This document shows, in pieces, positions 40,673-49,630 of a stretch of DNA of 58,812 nucleotides (its first letter is position 1; each line of letters starts with the position of its first letter). Below the pieces are notes generated by a model. It searched no databases, was not told the DNA's origin, and saw only the letters and a program-made list of their open reading frames with translations. The stretch is from Spirochaetota bacterium (GTDB taxonomy: Bacteria; Spirochaetota; Brachyspiria; Brachyspirales; JACRPF01), in the NCBI GenBank assembly GCA_038043445.1, contig JBBTBY010000058.1, forward strand, positions 1-58,812, given 5' to 3'. Made by a program: the position numbers and the translations under genes.

Positions 40673-40716
40673 CCCCCTGCATGCCGCGGAAAGCGGCTAT
40701 CACGCGGAGGAATGAC

Positions 40717-41328
40717 ATGGACAAGAACAAGATCATCAAATTCGGCATTATCGGTGCCGTCATACTTTTCATCATCTGGTCGATCGCAAGCCTTATCGGC
40801 ACATACAATTCGCTCGTTACGCTCGATGAAAGCGTGAAAAGCTCATGGGCGCAGGTGGAGAACGTATACCAGCGCCGCCTCGATCTTATCCCGAACCTGG
40901 TAGCGACCACCAAAGGATATGCGAAGCATGAAAGCGATACGCTCATCGGTGTCATCGCGGAACGGAGCAAAGCCTCGCAGATAAAGGTGGACCCGAGCGT
41001 GGTCAACGACCCGCAGATGTTCGCGAAGTTCCAGGCGAGTCAGGGTGCGATATCAAGCGCGCTCTCACGGCTCATGGTCGTCGTCGAGCAGTATCCGAAC
41101 CTCAAGGCGAACGAGAACTTCATGAATCTCCAGTCGCAGCTTGAAGGGACCGAGAACCGCATCGCCGTGGAGCGTAAGCGCTTCAACGAAGTTGCGCAGA
41201 CATACAACACAAAGCGCAGAAGTTTCCCGATAATATTCTTCGCCAACATGTTCGGGTTCAAGGAAAAGGCGTATTTCACCGCAGAAGAGGGTGCGAAGAC
41301 CGCGCCGAAAGTCGATTTCTCGAAATAG
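40717..41328 (+). CDS. lemA: LemA family protein
   Basis: A 203-residue LemA: one N-terminal membrane helix (IIGAVILFIIWSIASLI), then the helical domain with the family stretch GTYNSLVTLDESVKSSWAQV and the conserved NVYQRRLDLIPNLV. The body is predicted on the outside of the inner membrane. The biochemical role is unsettled. Two TPM-domain genes follow directly (17-base gap, then overlap), the usual conserved partners, so the three products probably act as one membrane module. Confidence 0.93.
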   Translation: MDKNKIIKFGIIGAVILFIIWSIASLIGTYNSLVTLDESVKSSWAQVENVYQRRLDLIPNLVATTKGYAKHESDTLIGVIAERSKASQIKVDPSVVNDPQMFAKFQASQGAISSALSRLMVVVEQYPNLKANENFMNLQSQLEGTENRIAVERKRFNEVAQTYNTKRRSFPIIFFANMFGFKEKAYFTAEEGAKTAPKVDFSK

Positions 41329-41345
41329 TGTAAAGGCATAAGCCG

Positions 41346-42146
41346 ATGCGCCTTGCGCGCGTATTCCTCATCGCCATCTGCGCGGCGACAGCCCAGCCGT
41401 TCACGCTGCCGACATCGCCGCTCGGGCGTGTGAACGATCATGCGGGACTTCTGTCCGCGGATGCGCGCTCGCGTATCGAAGCGTCGCTTGCATCATATGA
41501 TGAGCGGACAAGTACCGAGATAGTCATCGTCACGTTCAAGTCGCTCGAGGGCGAATCGCTCGAGGATGTGAGCATGCGGCTTGCCGAGAAATGGAAGATC
41601 GGCAAATCGAAAAAAGACAATGGCGTGATACTCGTGTTCTCCGTTGCCGAGCGTTCCGTGCGCATCGAGGTCGGCTACGGGCTTGAGGGAACGATAACCG
41701 ATGCGGTATCATCGTCCATCATACGCACGGCGATCGTTCCGAAATTCCGTACCGGCGATTTTGACGGCGGGATGATGGACGGCGTCGAAGCGATCATGAA
41801 GGCGGCCGAGGGCGAGTATACGGCCGAGGGCGGCACGGATGATGTCTCATCGCTTCTCAATGACCCGAAGGTACGGATGATCGTGCTCATCGTGCTCGCG
41901 GTGATCGTATTCCTCTTCATCATCGATCTCGTGCGGTTCATGACGTACAAACGATCGCAGTCGGGGAACAGCGGCCGCTACGGGCTGCTCGAATGGTTCC
42001 TGCTTTTCAGTGCGCTCCTGTTCTTCATCAAACTGGTGCTGCAGATTGCCTACTATGCGCTTCTTGCGCGCGGCGGCGGCGGGGGCCGCGGCTTCTCCGG
42101 CGGCGGCGGGAGTTTCGGGGGAGGTGGCGCCAGTGGCAAATGGTAA
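41346..42146 (+). CDS. TPM-domain membrane protein
   Basis: A 266-residue protein. Signal peptide (LARVFLIAICAATA), then a TPM domain (PLGRVNDHAGLLSADARSRI at the start, VEVGYGLEGTITDA-like block as RIEVGYGLEGTITDAVSSS), then two membrane helices (VLIVLAVIVFLFIIDLV; LLFSALLFFIKLVLQIAYY) and a glycine-rich tail ending ASGKW. Such proteins (YgcG family) accompany LemA. The TPM domain in relatives has weak phosphatase activity or scaffolds membrane complexes. The 3' end overlaps the next gene by 14 bases. Confidence 0.9.
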   Translation: MRLARVFLIAICAATAQPFTLPTSPLGRVNDHAGLLSADARSRIEASLASYDERTSTEIVIVTFKSLEGESLEDVSMRLAEKWKIGKSKKDNGVILVFSVAERSVRIEVGYGLEGTITDAVSSSIIRTAIVPKFRTGDFDGGMMDGVEAIMKAAEGEYTAEGGTDDVSSLLNDPKVRMIVLIVLAVIVFLFIIDLVRFMTYKRSQSGNSGRYGLLEWFLLFSALLFFIKLVLQIAYYALLARGGGGGRGFSGGGGSFGGGGASGKW

Positions 42147-42588
42147 TATCGTCCGTTCATCGATTCCGTTCTTCTTCTTCTCGAAACGCGATAAGAAGCG
42201 CATCATCGATGCGATCAGATCGGCCGAGTTCGGCACATCCGGCGAGATACGGGTGCATATCGCCCGGCGCGTTGCGGAAGACATCATGGCCGAAGCGGCG
42301 GCGACATTCGAACGCATCGGCATGACGCGCACGGAAAAACGCAACGGTGTGCTCATCTATTTCGCCATTCACGACCGCGCCTTCGCCATCATCGGCGACA
42401 GCGGCATCGATGCCAAGGCCGGGCGATTGTGGGAGCCCGCGGTGAAGGCCATGCAGGAGCGGTTTTCGCGGAATGAATTCGCCGACGGCATCGCTCAGGC
42501 AGTGGCCATGGTGGGAGCCGCGCTCAAGGAGCATTTCCCGTATCAGAGCGACGATGTCAACGAGCTTTCGGACAAGATATCCTATTGA
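42133..42588 (+). CDS. Second TPM-domain protein
   Basis: About 151 residues from a GTG at 42133, chosen because GGGGGAGG lies about 8 bases upstream; an earlier GTG at 42124 lies inside that site. The TPM core runs from KKRIIDAIRSAEFGTSGEIR through NGVLIYFAIHDRAFAIIGD. No signal peptide or membrane helix is visible, so it would be cytoplasmic, unlike its neighbour. The coupled LemA-TPM-TPM order is a known arrangement. Confidence 0.85.
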   Translation: MANGNIVRSSIPFFFFSKRDKKRIIDAIRSAEFGTSGEIRVHIARRVAEDIMAEAAATFERIGMTRTEKRNGVLIYFAIHDRAFAIIGDSGIDAKAGRLWEPAVKAMQERFSRNEFADGIAQAVAMVGAALKEHFPYQSDDVNELSDKISY

Positions 42589-42616
42589 CCGCGCTATCGC
42601 TGCCGGGGGAGTTGCC

Positions 42617-44020
42617 ATGAGAAAGGTCATCACAAGCATGCTTGTCGTCAGCGTTCTGGCGCTTACGGCATATGCCGAACGGCCGGTACGCATCGCCGTG
42701 CTCACGTTCTCGGTGAAGGGACCGGTAAGCACCGCGGACGCGGCGGTCATCGAAGAGCTCATGCGCAGCGAACTCGTCGTATCGGGGAAATTCGATCTCC
42801 TTGACCGCGCGAACATGGCGGCGATACTGAAGGAACATGAATTGGCGGCCAGCGGCTGCACCGAAACGGATTGCGCGGTGAAGGCGGGGAAGCTTCTTTC
42901 CGTTGAACGGATGTGCTATGGATCGTTCATGAAACTCGGCACGAAATATTTCATATCCGCGGGCATGGTCGACGTTGAGACCTCGCGTGTCGTCGCTGCA
43001 GCGCGTGAAGAGATAGCATCGATAGAAAAAGCCGATGAAGCGGTAAAGCGCATCGTGACAGCGCTTGGCGCATCGCTCGGGTCGTCATCGGGCGTTCCCG
43101 GCAAGACCGGACGGATGTTCGACGGCAGGCAATGGAACGCCGTCTACCGCCCGGGACAGGGGCCGTTCTCCGCGCGCAGCGGTCATGCACTTACGGTGTT
43201 CAACGGACGGCTGTGGCTTACCGGCGGATATGAGCCGGCGACAACATCGACGCTTCGCGATGTCTGGCAGTCCCCTGACGGTACGAACTGGCATCTGGTC
43301 GCAGGGAGTGCGAACTATTTCGACCGCAACCGGCATGCGATGGTGCCGTTCCACAACGCGCTCTGGATAGTCGGCGGTTTTCAGGCGAACTCCGGCGGGT
43401 TCAACGGTTCGATGAACGATGTGTGGAGATCGATCGACGGTACGAACTGGACACAATCCATGAGAGCGGCCGCCTTCACGGTGCGCGAAGGACACGCTAT
43501 CGTGCCGTTCGCCGATGCGCTGTGGCTCATCGGCGGGTTCTCGTTCCGAGAGAACACCAATGACGTCATTCGCTCGGTCAACGGCAGCAATTGGGTATCT
43601 ATCAATTCCGGCGCCCCATTTCCAGCGCGCAATGAGCACACCGCATTCGTACTGGGTGATTCGCTGTATCTCGCTGCAGGCCGCGGGGATGATAGAAAGG
43701 CGATGAACGATGTGTGGAGAACGAAGGACGGGAAGCAATGGACGCGTGTGAGCATGGGAGCGTTCACCCCCCGCTTTGGGGCGTGTTCCGTCGTTCTCGG
43801 CTCGACGGTATACCTCATCGGCGGTTCGGACGGGAAGCGGACGATGAACGATGTGTGGACATCGTCCGACGGCGTATCATGGAAGAACGCGGGAGAGACA
43901 CCGTTCCCGGCGCGGTATCTGTTCACCGCCGCTCTGTTCCGCGACCGTATCTGGATGCTCGGCGGCAGTGCGGATAATGGCAACAAGCACTGCCTGAACG
44001 ATATATGGTGTTCTGAATAA
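42617..44020 (+). CDS. Secreted CsgG-like/kelch-propeller protein
   Basis: A 467-residue protein. A signal peptide (VITSMLVVSVLALTAYA) is followed by a CsgG-type domain (RIAVLTFSVKGPVSTADAA to about residue 150, with FDLLDRANMAAILKEHE), then about six kelch-like repeats forming a propeller (blade pattern HALTVFNGRLWLTGG, DVWQSPDGTNW; NDVWRSIDGTNW; NDVWTSSDGVSW). CsgG-type domains occur in periplasmic or outer-membrane assembly proteins of spirochaetes. The propeller half suggests a protein- or glycan-binding face. GGGGGAG precedes the ATG. It starts 28 bases after the TPM gene and may share its mRNA. Confidence 0.85.
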   Translation: MRKVITSMLVVSVLALTAYAERPVRIAVLTFSVKGPVSTADAAVIEELMRSELVVSGKFDLLDRANMAAILKEHELAASGCTETDCAVKAGKLLSVERMCYGSFMKLGTKYFISAGMVDVETSRVVAAAREEIASIEKADEAVKRIVTALGASLGSSSGVPGKTGRMFDGRQWNAVYRPGQGPFSARSGHALTVFNGRLWLTGGYEPATTSTLRDVWQSPDGTNWHLVAGSANYFDRNRHAMVPFHNALWIVGGFQANSGGFNGSMNDVWRSIDGTNWTQSMRAAAFTVREGHAIVPFADALWLIGGFSFRENTNDVIRSVNGSNWVSINSGAPFPARNEHTAFVLGDSLYLAAGRGDDRKAMNDVWRTKDGKQWTRVSMGAFTPRFGACSVVLGSTVYLIGGSDGKRTMNDVWTSSDGVSWKNAGETPFPARYLFTAALFRDRIWMLGGSADNGNKHCLNDIWCSE

Positions 44021-44533
44021 ATGGCAGGAGCGCTTATCGTATACACGGGCGAGGGCAAGGGGAAGACGAGCGCCGCCATCGGTGCGGTCATCCGTACGCT
44101 TTGTTCCGGCGGCCGTGCGGCGATGATACAGTTCATGAAGGGAACAATGGAAAGTGCCGAGTGCGGTATCGTTCGGAACTATCCCGATATCACCATAATT
44201 CGTGCGGGAAGCGGGTTCTTCACCGATGAAAAGCAGCGCGCGGAGCAGGCACAACCCGCCCAACAGGGACTTTTGAAAGCGCACGAGCTCCTTTCCTCCG
44301 GCATGTATCGGCTCATCGTTCTCGATGAGGTCAACAATGCGGTGCATCATGGGCTTCTCGATGAGGCAGCCGTGCTGTCATTCGCCCGCCTGCGCGGGGA
44401 TACGCATGTCATACTTACCGGCCGCGGCGCTCCGTCGTCATTCATCGACAGCGCCGATATCGCGACTGAAATGCGCATGATAAAGCATCATTATGAGCAG
44501 GGCGCTCACGCCATTCCAGGTATCGATCTATGA
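44021..44533 (+). CDS. cobO: Cob(I)yrinic acid a,c-diamide adenosyltransferase (CobO/BtuR type)
   Basis: A 170-residue P-loop protein: Walker A in YTGEGKGKTSAAIG, VLDEVNNAVHHG (Walker B) and HVILTGRGAP near the end. It adenosylates cobalamin or cobyrinate. Its ATG directly follows the previous stop codon, and its own stop overlaps the next start. No other cobalamin gene is here, so it may only salvage imported corrinoids. Confidence 0.92.
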   Translation: MAGALIVYTGEGKGKTSAAIGAVIRTLCSGGRAAMIQFMKGTMESAECGIVRNYPDITIIRAGSGFFTDEKQRAEQAQPAQQGLLKAHELLSSGMYRLIVLDEVNNAVHHGLLDEAAVLSFARLRGDTHVILTGRGAPSSFIDSADIATEMRMIKHHYEQGAHAIPGIDL

Positions 44534-45705
44534 TGCGCTTTCTATACATAACGCTCGCCGTTCTCGGGATATGCTCCTGCGGAACTATCATCTCTCCGCG
44601 CGGGAGCGGTACGCGTGAAAAAGCAGAAGTCATTCCGAGCGATGCATCCATACGCGGGAATATCGCCTACGGCATGCGTTCGTTCTTCCGCATCGCCATG
44701 GACGAGGAAACGCTCCTGTCGATGACCGTTCAGGGCGAGCGCATATCGCTTGCCCTCGAGGACGAGAACGGCCGTACGCTCAAGCGCATCGCAACGATGA
44801 TACCGGGGCAGGCGGAGGCGGTGCCGAACCTCTATCTCTCGAACGGGTCGTATTATCTCATCGTGGAGCGCGCCTATGGGGGCAGTACACGCGAGACCGC
44901 ATACACTGCGGTACTTTCGCGCAAACGAATTTCGGTGTCAAGCGAGCGCGAGGATAATGGGGACGCGGGGCGGGCGCAAGAGCTCACGCTCCCGGCGATC
45001 GTAAGCGGATATTACGCGCCGAGCATGGACGTCGAGCGTGCAGAATCAAAACCCGCATATACGGAAGAGGACTGGTATTCCATCGACGGGAAAGAGAGCG
45101 ACAGCGCCATCGATATAGAACTTTCGCCGGTACCCGGGGTGATCGGCGTGCTCTGTATCGCGGATGATAATGGCACGCTGTTCCTTGCCGACGGCGGTGA
45201 AAGCGGTGAGGGAAAATCGATCACCGGGATACTGCTCCCCGCCATGATGAGGCGATACATCGTCATCCGTACGGAGCGGCAGGTGTCGAGCAAATTCCCG
45301 TATCAGCTCAGGGTGTCGGGAAAGGCCTTGTCGCAGGGATATGCGTATGAACCGAACGACAGCAGAGCGCGTGCGATAGCCCTCGTCGAGGGCATGCTGA
45401 TAAGCGGAAGGATCGACGCCCCGCGCGATGTGGAGATGTTCCGCATACCCCGATCGCCCGCGGACGCCGGCATTCGGATACGCGCGCCAATGGATATCGC
45501 CGTGACCGTTGTGCTTTTTTCCGAAGCGCATGAAGCGACAGCGACTCTGCATACGCCGGCGAATTCCGCCGACATCATCGTGAGCGCAGCGGCTCTTACG
45601 AACGCACGCATGATATCCATACGCGGCACGGTGCGCGGGAGCAGGGATGTGCGGGCGTGGAGCAGGAATCCCTACGAGATAATCTTTTCACGCGCCGTCG
45701 AGTGA
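44530..45705 (+). CDS. Putative lipoprotein with PPC-like domains
   Basis: A 391-residue secreted protein. MMRFLYITLAVLGICSCG is a lipoprotein-type signal, with a likely lipidated Cys at 16 or 18. The body has beta-rich segments; YAYEPNDSRARAIALVEGML at about residue 275 followed by GRIDAPRDVEMFRIP is the pattern of bacterial pre-peptidase C-terminal (PPC) domains, and an earlier stretch around residues 40-110 may be a second one. No catalytic domain is visible. The start overlaps the cobO stop. Confidence 0.7.
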   Translation: MMRFLYITLAVLGICSCGTIISPRGSGTREKAEVIPSDASIRGNIAYGMRSFFRIAMDEETLLSMTVQGERISLALEDENGRTLKRIATMIPGQAEAVPNLYLSNGSYYLIVERAYGGSTRETAYTAVLSRKRISVSSEREDNGDAGRAQELTLPAIVSGYYAPSMDVERAESKPAYTEEDWYSIDGKESDSAIDIELSPVPGVIGVLCIADDNGTLFLADGGESGEGKSITGILLPAMMRRYIVIRTERQVSSKFPYQLRVSGKALSQGYAYEPNDSRARAIALVEGMLISGRIDAPRDVEMFRIPRSPADAGIRIRAPMDIAVTVVLFSEAHEATATLHTPANSADIIVSAAALTNARMISIRGTVRGSRDVRAWSRNPYEIIFSRAVE

Positions 45706-45723
45706 CCGTTCCCCGGCGGTCCG

Positions 45724-46134
45724 CTATCGGCCGGCGGTGATCATCGTCATAAGCGCATCCATGGCACGTCTATTCTCTGCAAGAGAGCGTTCGGTGTAGG
45801 TATGATGTACGCCGGTCAGATGGAGCACCGCATGGACGATGAGCTCTTCGATGGCGGTGCGGCGGTGCGGCGGACGTTCGCGCACGACCCATTCATACGA
45901 GATGATGATATCGCCGAGATGACCGCCTTCCCCGGGGAATGACAGTACATCGGTCGCTTTGTCCTTGCCGCGGAAGTTGCGATTGTACACGCGTATGCCT
46001 TTATTGTCGGTGAAAAGAAGACCGACGCTCTTCCGGATGCAAAGCGCCCGAAGGAGCTTCCGCAGCAGCGTTCGATACGGAGCGCACGCAATGCGGTATG
46101 CGCTCTTGTTGATTATGGTTATATCACTGGACAT
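45724..46134 (-). CDS. ybeY: Endoribonuclease YbeY (rRNA maturation factor)
   Basis: A 136-residue YbeY. The zinc motif is HAVLHLTGVHH, with His101, His105 and His111 as ligands; the residue before the last ligand is His where most homologues have Asp. KATDVLSFPGEGGHLGDIIIS is the second landmark. It matures 16S rRNA 3' ends. Convergent with the preceding lipoprotein gene (18-base gap). Confidence 0.92.
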   Translation of the reverse strand: MSSDITIINKSAYRIACAPYRTLLRKLLRALCIRKSVGLLFTDNKGIRVYNRNFRGKDKATDVLSFPGEGGHLGDIIISYEWVVRERPPHRRTAIEELIVHAVLHLTGVHHTYTERSLAENRRAMDALMTMITAGR

Positions 46135-46159
46135 ATTATCGAATCGGCGCCACCGGCCG

Positions 46160-46187
46160 AGTATAGCACCGATAGGCGCAAAGTAAA
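46160..46187 (-). promoter_or_regulatory. Predicted promoter of ybeY
   Basis: On the minus strand: TTTACT, 16-base spacer, TATACT, 25 bases before the ATG. Confidence 0.55.
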
Positions 46188-46303
46188 GAACGGCGCGGTC
46201 ATAGCCGCATGCAACAGACCGGACGTACGATTATCACCCGCGGTCCGCGGTTCGATACAGAACTGATCAAAGCAGGTAAAAACATTCACTCCCTCCGTTT
46301 CGG

Positions 46304-46331
46304 TTGCGAATTTTCCATGGCGTGGTATAAT
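46304..46331 (+). promoter_or_regulatory. Predicted promoter of the LysM gene and trpCF
   Basis: TTGCGA, 16-base spacer, TATAAT, 47 bases before the GTG start at 46379. The 244-base gap 46135-46378 holds this and the divergent ybeY promoter and no gene. Confidence 0.6.
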
Positions 46332-46378
46332 CCGGCCATTCGCTGTATGACAAATGCACGCGTCAAGGACGGCATACC

Positions 46379-47311
46379 GTGGACGATCAGAAGGATAAGG
46401 TAGAAGAACGCATGGACGATATCCCGGAGCGGAAACGGCCGGCGTCCGTGGACAACCCGAACAGCGAGATGCTCACTGAGATAATCGAGAACAAGAGCGG
46501 GAGAACAATGGATACGAACAAAGATCCCCACCAGGAAGAGAAAAGCGATATACCGCGGGAGATACCCATCATTTCCGGTCCCGTACCCGAACGGCGATCG
46601 TACCTGAGCGTATATTTCATTCCCCTGTTCAGCACGCTCGGGCTTATCGTCATCGTCGTTTCGTTCATCCTGTTCTACGGCAAGCCGCCGTCGGGCCCGC
46701 AATGGTTCCGCGACAAGAGCGTGACGAAAAAAACGGTGATCGTGCCGACGGAAGAGACGAATACGGCCCCGGCAGCGGTGACAGCAACGAACATAACATC
46801 GGCGCCCGAGGTGGGCAATCTCATGCCGACGAACGAGGCGGTGCAGGAACGCCAGCGCGAGACGGTGAAGAAGATGAAGGCGTACGTGAACGAGATAAAG
46901 ACCGGTTCGACGACGTACACCGTGCGCTATCGCGACTCTCTCTGGGACTTAGCCAAACGGAATTACGGCGGCAACGGTTTCTACTGGGTGTTCATCTACG
47001 CGCTCAATGTCGATACGATAAAGAACCCTGATGTGCTCGTTACCGGCACGAAGATAATCGTACCGACCATCCCGCGCGATCTCTTGAGCACGCGTCTTGA
47101 GCGCATACCGGCATCCGTGCGGAGCGGGCTCGCCGAATCGTACTATGAGATCTATGAGATATACATCGCCGTCAATGAGAACGAGCATGCGAAATGGATG
47201 CTCTATCTCTCCGACCGTTTCGATCCGCAGATAATCGAGATGAGCAAGGGTTCGCTCCCGCGTACGGATTATGATTTCGTGCTCCGCGCCCGCACCCGCG
47301 AAGGGAGATAG
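46379..47311 (+). CDS. LysM-domain membrane protein
   Basis: A 310-residue protein with a cytoplasmic charged N-terminus of about 75 residues, one membrane helix (VYFIPLFSTLGLIVIVVSFI), a Thr/Ala-rich linker and a LysM domain (YTVRYRDSLWDLAKRNYGGN to about residue 228) that would bind peptidoglycan. The C-terminal helical part has no known motif. The start codon is GTG with AAGGA about 9 bases upstream; the ATG at 46412 is an alternative. Such anchored LysM proteins are common in spirochaetes. Confidence 0.8.
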   Translation: MDDQKDKVEERMDDIPERKRPASVDNPNSEMLTEIIENKSGRTMDTNKDPHQEEKSDIPREIPIISGPVPERRSYLSVYFIPLFSTLGLIVIVVSFILFYGKPPSGPQWFRDKSVTKKTVIVPTEETNTAPAAVTATNITSAPEVGNLMPTNEAVQERQRETVKKMKAYVNEIKTGSTTYTVRYRDSLWDLAKRNYGGNGFYWVFIYALNVDTIKNPDVLVTGTKIIVPTIPRDLLSTRLERIPASVRSGLAESYYEIYEIYIAVNENEHAKWMLYLSDRFDPQIIEMSKGSLPRTDYDFVLRARTREGR

Positions 47312-47318
47312 TCCCTTC

Positions 47319-48098
47319 GTGCATGGCATCCTTTCGCGCATCGTAGAGGATTCGAAAGCAGGACTTGCCGAACGCAAGCGTACGCGCACGATCGCAGCGA
47401 TACGCGCTCTACTCCCTGTGAGGACGCATGACCGATTCCGGGACATGTTCTCCGGTACGGATATCGTGCTCATCGCCGAGGTGAAGAAAGCCTCGCCGTC
47501 AAAGGGCGTGTTCAGCGATACGTTCGACCCTGCCGCGATCGCCCGCGCGTACAGCGATGCGGGGGCGGATGCCGTGAGCGTGCTTACCGAGGAGAACCAT
47601 TTTCTCGGCGGTATGGACCATTTGACCGCGGTGCGTTCAGCGGTCGCGTTGCCGATACTCCGCAAGGACTTCATCATCGATGATTATCAGATATACGAGG
47701 CATGCGCTGCCGGTGCCGATTCGTTCCTCCTTATCGCCGCAATACTCGATGATGCGGCGCTTACACGATTCATCGCCCTCGGCAGGGAACTTGCCATGAC
47801 GCCGCTCGTGGAGATACATACGGAGCGTGAGCTTGACAGAGCGCTCGCTGCCGATGCCCTCATCATCGGGATAAACAACAGGGACTTGACCGACTTCAGG
47901 ACGACGCTTGCCACGACGACAACGCTCGCACCGAAGGTCCCGAGCGGGCGATGCATCGTGAGCGAGAGCGGTATCGCATCGTACGACGATGTCACGCGTG
48001 TGCGCGCTGCCGGTGTGCATGGCGTGCTTGTCGGAGAGACGCTCATGCGTTCATCCGATGTGAAGGCGAAGATATGGGAACTCAAAGGACGAAAATAA
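47319..48098 (+). CDS. trpC: Indole-3-glycerol phosphate synthase
   Basis: A 259-residue TIM-barrel enzyme of tryptophan synthesis. IAEVKKASPSKGVF, LTEENHFLGG, PILRKDFIID and GINNRDLTDF are family blocks with the catalytic Lys and Glu residues. I place the start at the GTG 47319 (VHGILSRIVEDSKAGLAERK matches the usual N-terminus, AGGGAG upstream); an ATG at 47271 would overlap the LysM gene by 41 bases. trpF follows with a 25-base overlap. Confidence 0.95.
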   Translation: MHGILSRIVEDSKAGLAERKRTRTIAAIRALLPVRTHDRFRDMFSGTDIVLIAEVKKASPSKGVFSDTFDPAAIARAYSDAGADAVSVLTEENHFLGGMDHLTAVRSAVALPILRKDFIIDDYQIYEACAAGADSFLLIAAILDDAALTRFIALGRELAMTPLVEIHTERELDRALAADALIIGINNRDLTDFRTTLATTTTLAPKVPSGRCIVSESGIASYDDVTRVRAAGVHGVLVGETLMRSSDVKAKIWELKGRK

Positions 48099-48682
48099 AG
48101 ATCTGCGGCATCACCGATCCGCGCGATGCCGAGTACTGCAGTGAGGCGGGCGTCGATATCATCGGCGTAGTGCTCGCACCGTCGAAGCGGCGCGTTACCG
48201 CGGAACGTGCGCGCGATATCGTACGCGCATCCATTGTTCCGGTCGCGGGGCTTTTCGTGAACGAGGACATCGCCGTTATGAACCGGCTCGTCCATGCCTG
48301 CGGCTTTTCATATGTACAGCTCTCCGGCGGCGAGAACGAATCGACGGCGCAGAAGATAGAGGCGCGTGTGCTCCGTGTGCTCCATATCCGCGATGAGGCT
48401 TCGTTCGGCGCACTGGCGGCATATCGACGGTATGATGAACTTATCTTCGATTCAGCGGCGGGACCGGGCGGGAGCGGTGTTCCCTTCGACTGGTCGCTTC
48501 TTGCCGGGCGGACGGAACGGTTCTTCCTTGCCGGGGGCATCACGGCGGATAACGCAGCCGAGGCCATGCGCATCGTTCACCCCTACGGCATCGATGTGTC
48601 GAGCGGTGTCGAATCAATGCCGGGGGTGAAGGACCATGGGAAGATACAGGCACTGATCGCGGCGGTACGCGAGCGTGAGTGA
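48074..48682 (+). CDS. trpF: Phosphoribosylanthranilate isomerase
   Basis: A 202-residue TIM barrel. KICGITDPRDA at the start carries the catalytic Cys, and FDSAAGPGGSG, FFLAGGITADN and DVSSGVES are the phosphate-site motifs. The start at 48074 lies inside the 3' end of trpC. It carries out the step before TrpC. The other trp genes are not in view. Confidence 0.95.
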   Translation: MGTQRTKIKICGITDPRDAEYCSEAGVDIIGVVLAPSKRRVTAERARDIVRASIVPVAGLFVNEDIAVMNRLVHACGFSYVQLSGGENESTAQKIEARVLRVLHIRDEASFGALAAYRRYDELIFDSAAGPGGSGVPFDWSLLAGRTERFFLAGGITADNAAEAMRIVHPYGIDVSSGVESMPGVKDHGKIQALIAAVRERE

Positions 48683-49142
48683 CGAAGGAAGAAAGAAGGG
48701 ACGCAACGGCATAGCCCGCGGTTTCCGTGTATTGGTCATCCTCCTGAAACGGACGCGCACGCCGCACCGGCTCGCCCTCGGGTTCGCCATCGGACTTTTC
48801 TTTTCCATTCTGCCGCTGCCGATCATCGGCATGTTCATAGCCTTGGGGCTTGCACTCCTGTTCAGGCTCAATCTCGTATCGACCTATGCCGGTACGCTTG
48901 TCGTGAATTTCGCGACAGGACTCTTTTTTTATCTCCTCGATTATAAAGCAGGGACCATTCTATTCGGTACAAAATTCATTAAGCCGATGCCCTCCGCGGA
49001 TATCGCCCGGTTCGTGGCGGATAACATACGCGAGATCGCTGTTGGCGGGATCTTTGTCGCATCTGTCTTTGGCATTATCAGCTATTTGCTTGTATACGGT
49101 ATCGCACGACTATTCATGCGAAGAGGAAAACCCAGGGCTTGA
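48675..49142 (+). CDS. DUF2062 membrane protein
   Basis: A 155-residue inner-membrane protein. TPHRLALGFAIGLFFSILPL followed by hydrophobic helices is the DUF2062 signature; a further hydrophobic pair closes it. The family is common but uncharacterised, often near lipid or envelope genes. GTG start overlapping the trpF end by 8 bases. The promoter of the next gene overlaps its stop codon. Confidence 0.8.
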   Translation: MSDEGRKKGRNGIARGFRVLVILLKRTRTPHRLALGFAIGLFFSILPLPIIGMFIALGLALLFRLNLVSTYAGTLVVNFATGLFFYLLDYKAGTILFGTKFIKPMPSADIARFVADNIREIAVGGIFVASVFGIISYLLVYGIARLFMRRGKPRA

Positions 49143-49199
49143 CAAATATTGTATTATGTATTATATTATACATGGTATAAAACAATACTAGGTACAATA
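49139..49199 (+). promoter_or_regulatory. Promoter and candidate PerR/Fur box of the regulator gene
   Basis: TTGACA (49139-49144), 17-base spacer, TATATT (49162-49167). A near-perfect 18-bp palindrome ATGTATTATATTATACAT (49156-49173) covers the -10, and outer arms TATTGTA/TACAATA (49147-49153, 49193-49199) enclose it. An AT-rich dyad over its own promoter fits autorepression by a PerR/Fur protein. Confidence 0.65.
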
Positions 49200-49630
49200 T
49201 GATATGCGACAAAGCCGAGACATTGAAAGCCAAGGGGTTGCCGGTAACCGTACAGCGTATCGCGATACTTGAGTACATGGACGGTAATCTCGATCATCCA
49301 TCGGCGGATGATATCCATGCCGCTTTGCATGAAAAATACGCAAGCATTTCCCGGGCTACTATTTACAATAATCTGGTAACGCTCGTTTCATCAGGCCTTC
49401 TCCAGGAAATAGACATCGATCCTGAAAAGGCCCATTACGACAGCAATATAAGTACGCATCATCATTTCTACTGCACGGTGTGCAAGCATCTGTACGATGT
49501 GGCCATCGCCTGCCCCCAGCTTTCGCATCGGGACGTCGACGGCCACCGTATCGAGCAGGTCCAGGGCTATTTTCTCGGGACATGCAGGACATGCCTTGCG
49601 GCGGGAACGGGGGGAGGACACCATGCCTGA
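49199..49630 (+). CDS. perR: Fur-family regulator, PerR-like
   Basis: A 143-residue Fur-family repressor: winged helix at residues 1-80 (ISRATIYNNLVTLVSSGLL), then the metal-binding half. Aligned by eye with B. subtilis PerR, the HHHFYCTVCKHLYD segment has Asp (residue 100) at the position of PerR Asp104, where Fur has Glu; His33 corresponds to the oxidised His37. Structural zinc cysteines are 92, 95, 129 and 132. This points to a peroxide sensor rather than an iron sensor, by comparison only. It overlaps the glycosylase gene by 8 bases, a logical oxidative-damage partner. Confidence 0.85.
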   Translation: MICDKAETLKAKGLPVTVQRIAILEYMDGNLDHPSADDIHAALHEKYASISRATIYNNLVTLVSSGLLQEIDIDPEKAHYDSNISTHHHFYCTVCKHLYDVAIACPQLSHRDVDGHRIEQVQGYFLGTCRTCLAAGTGGGHHA

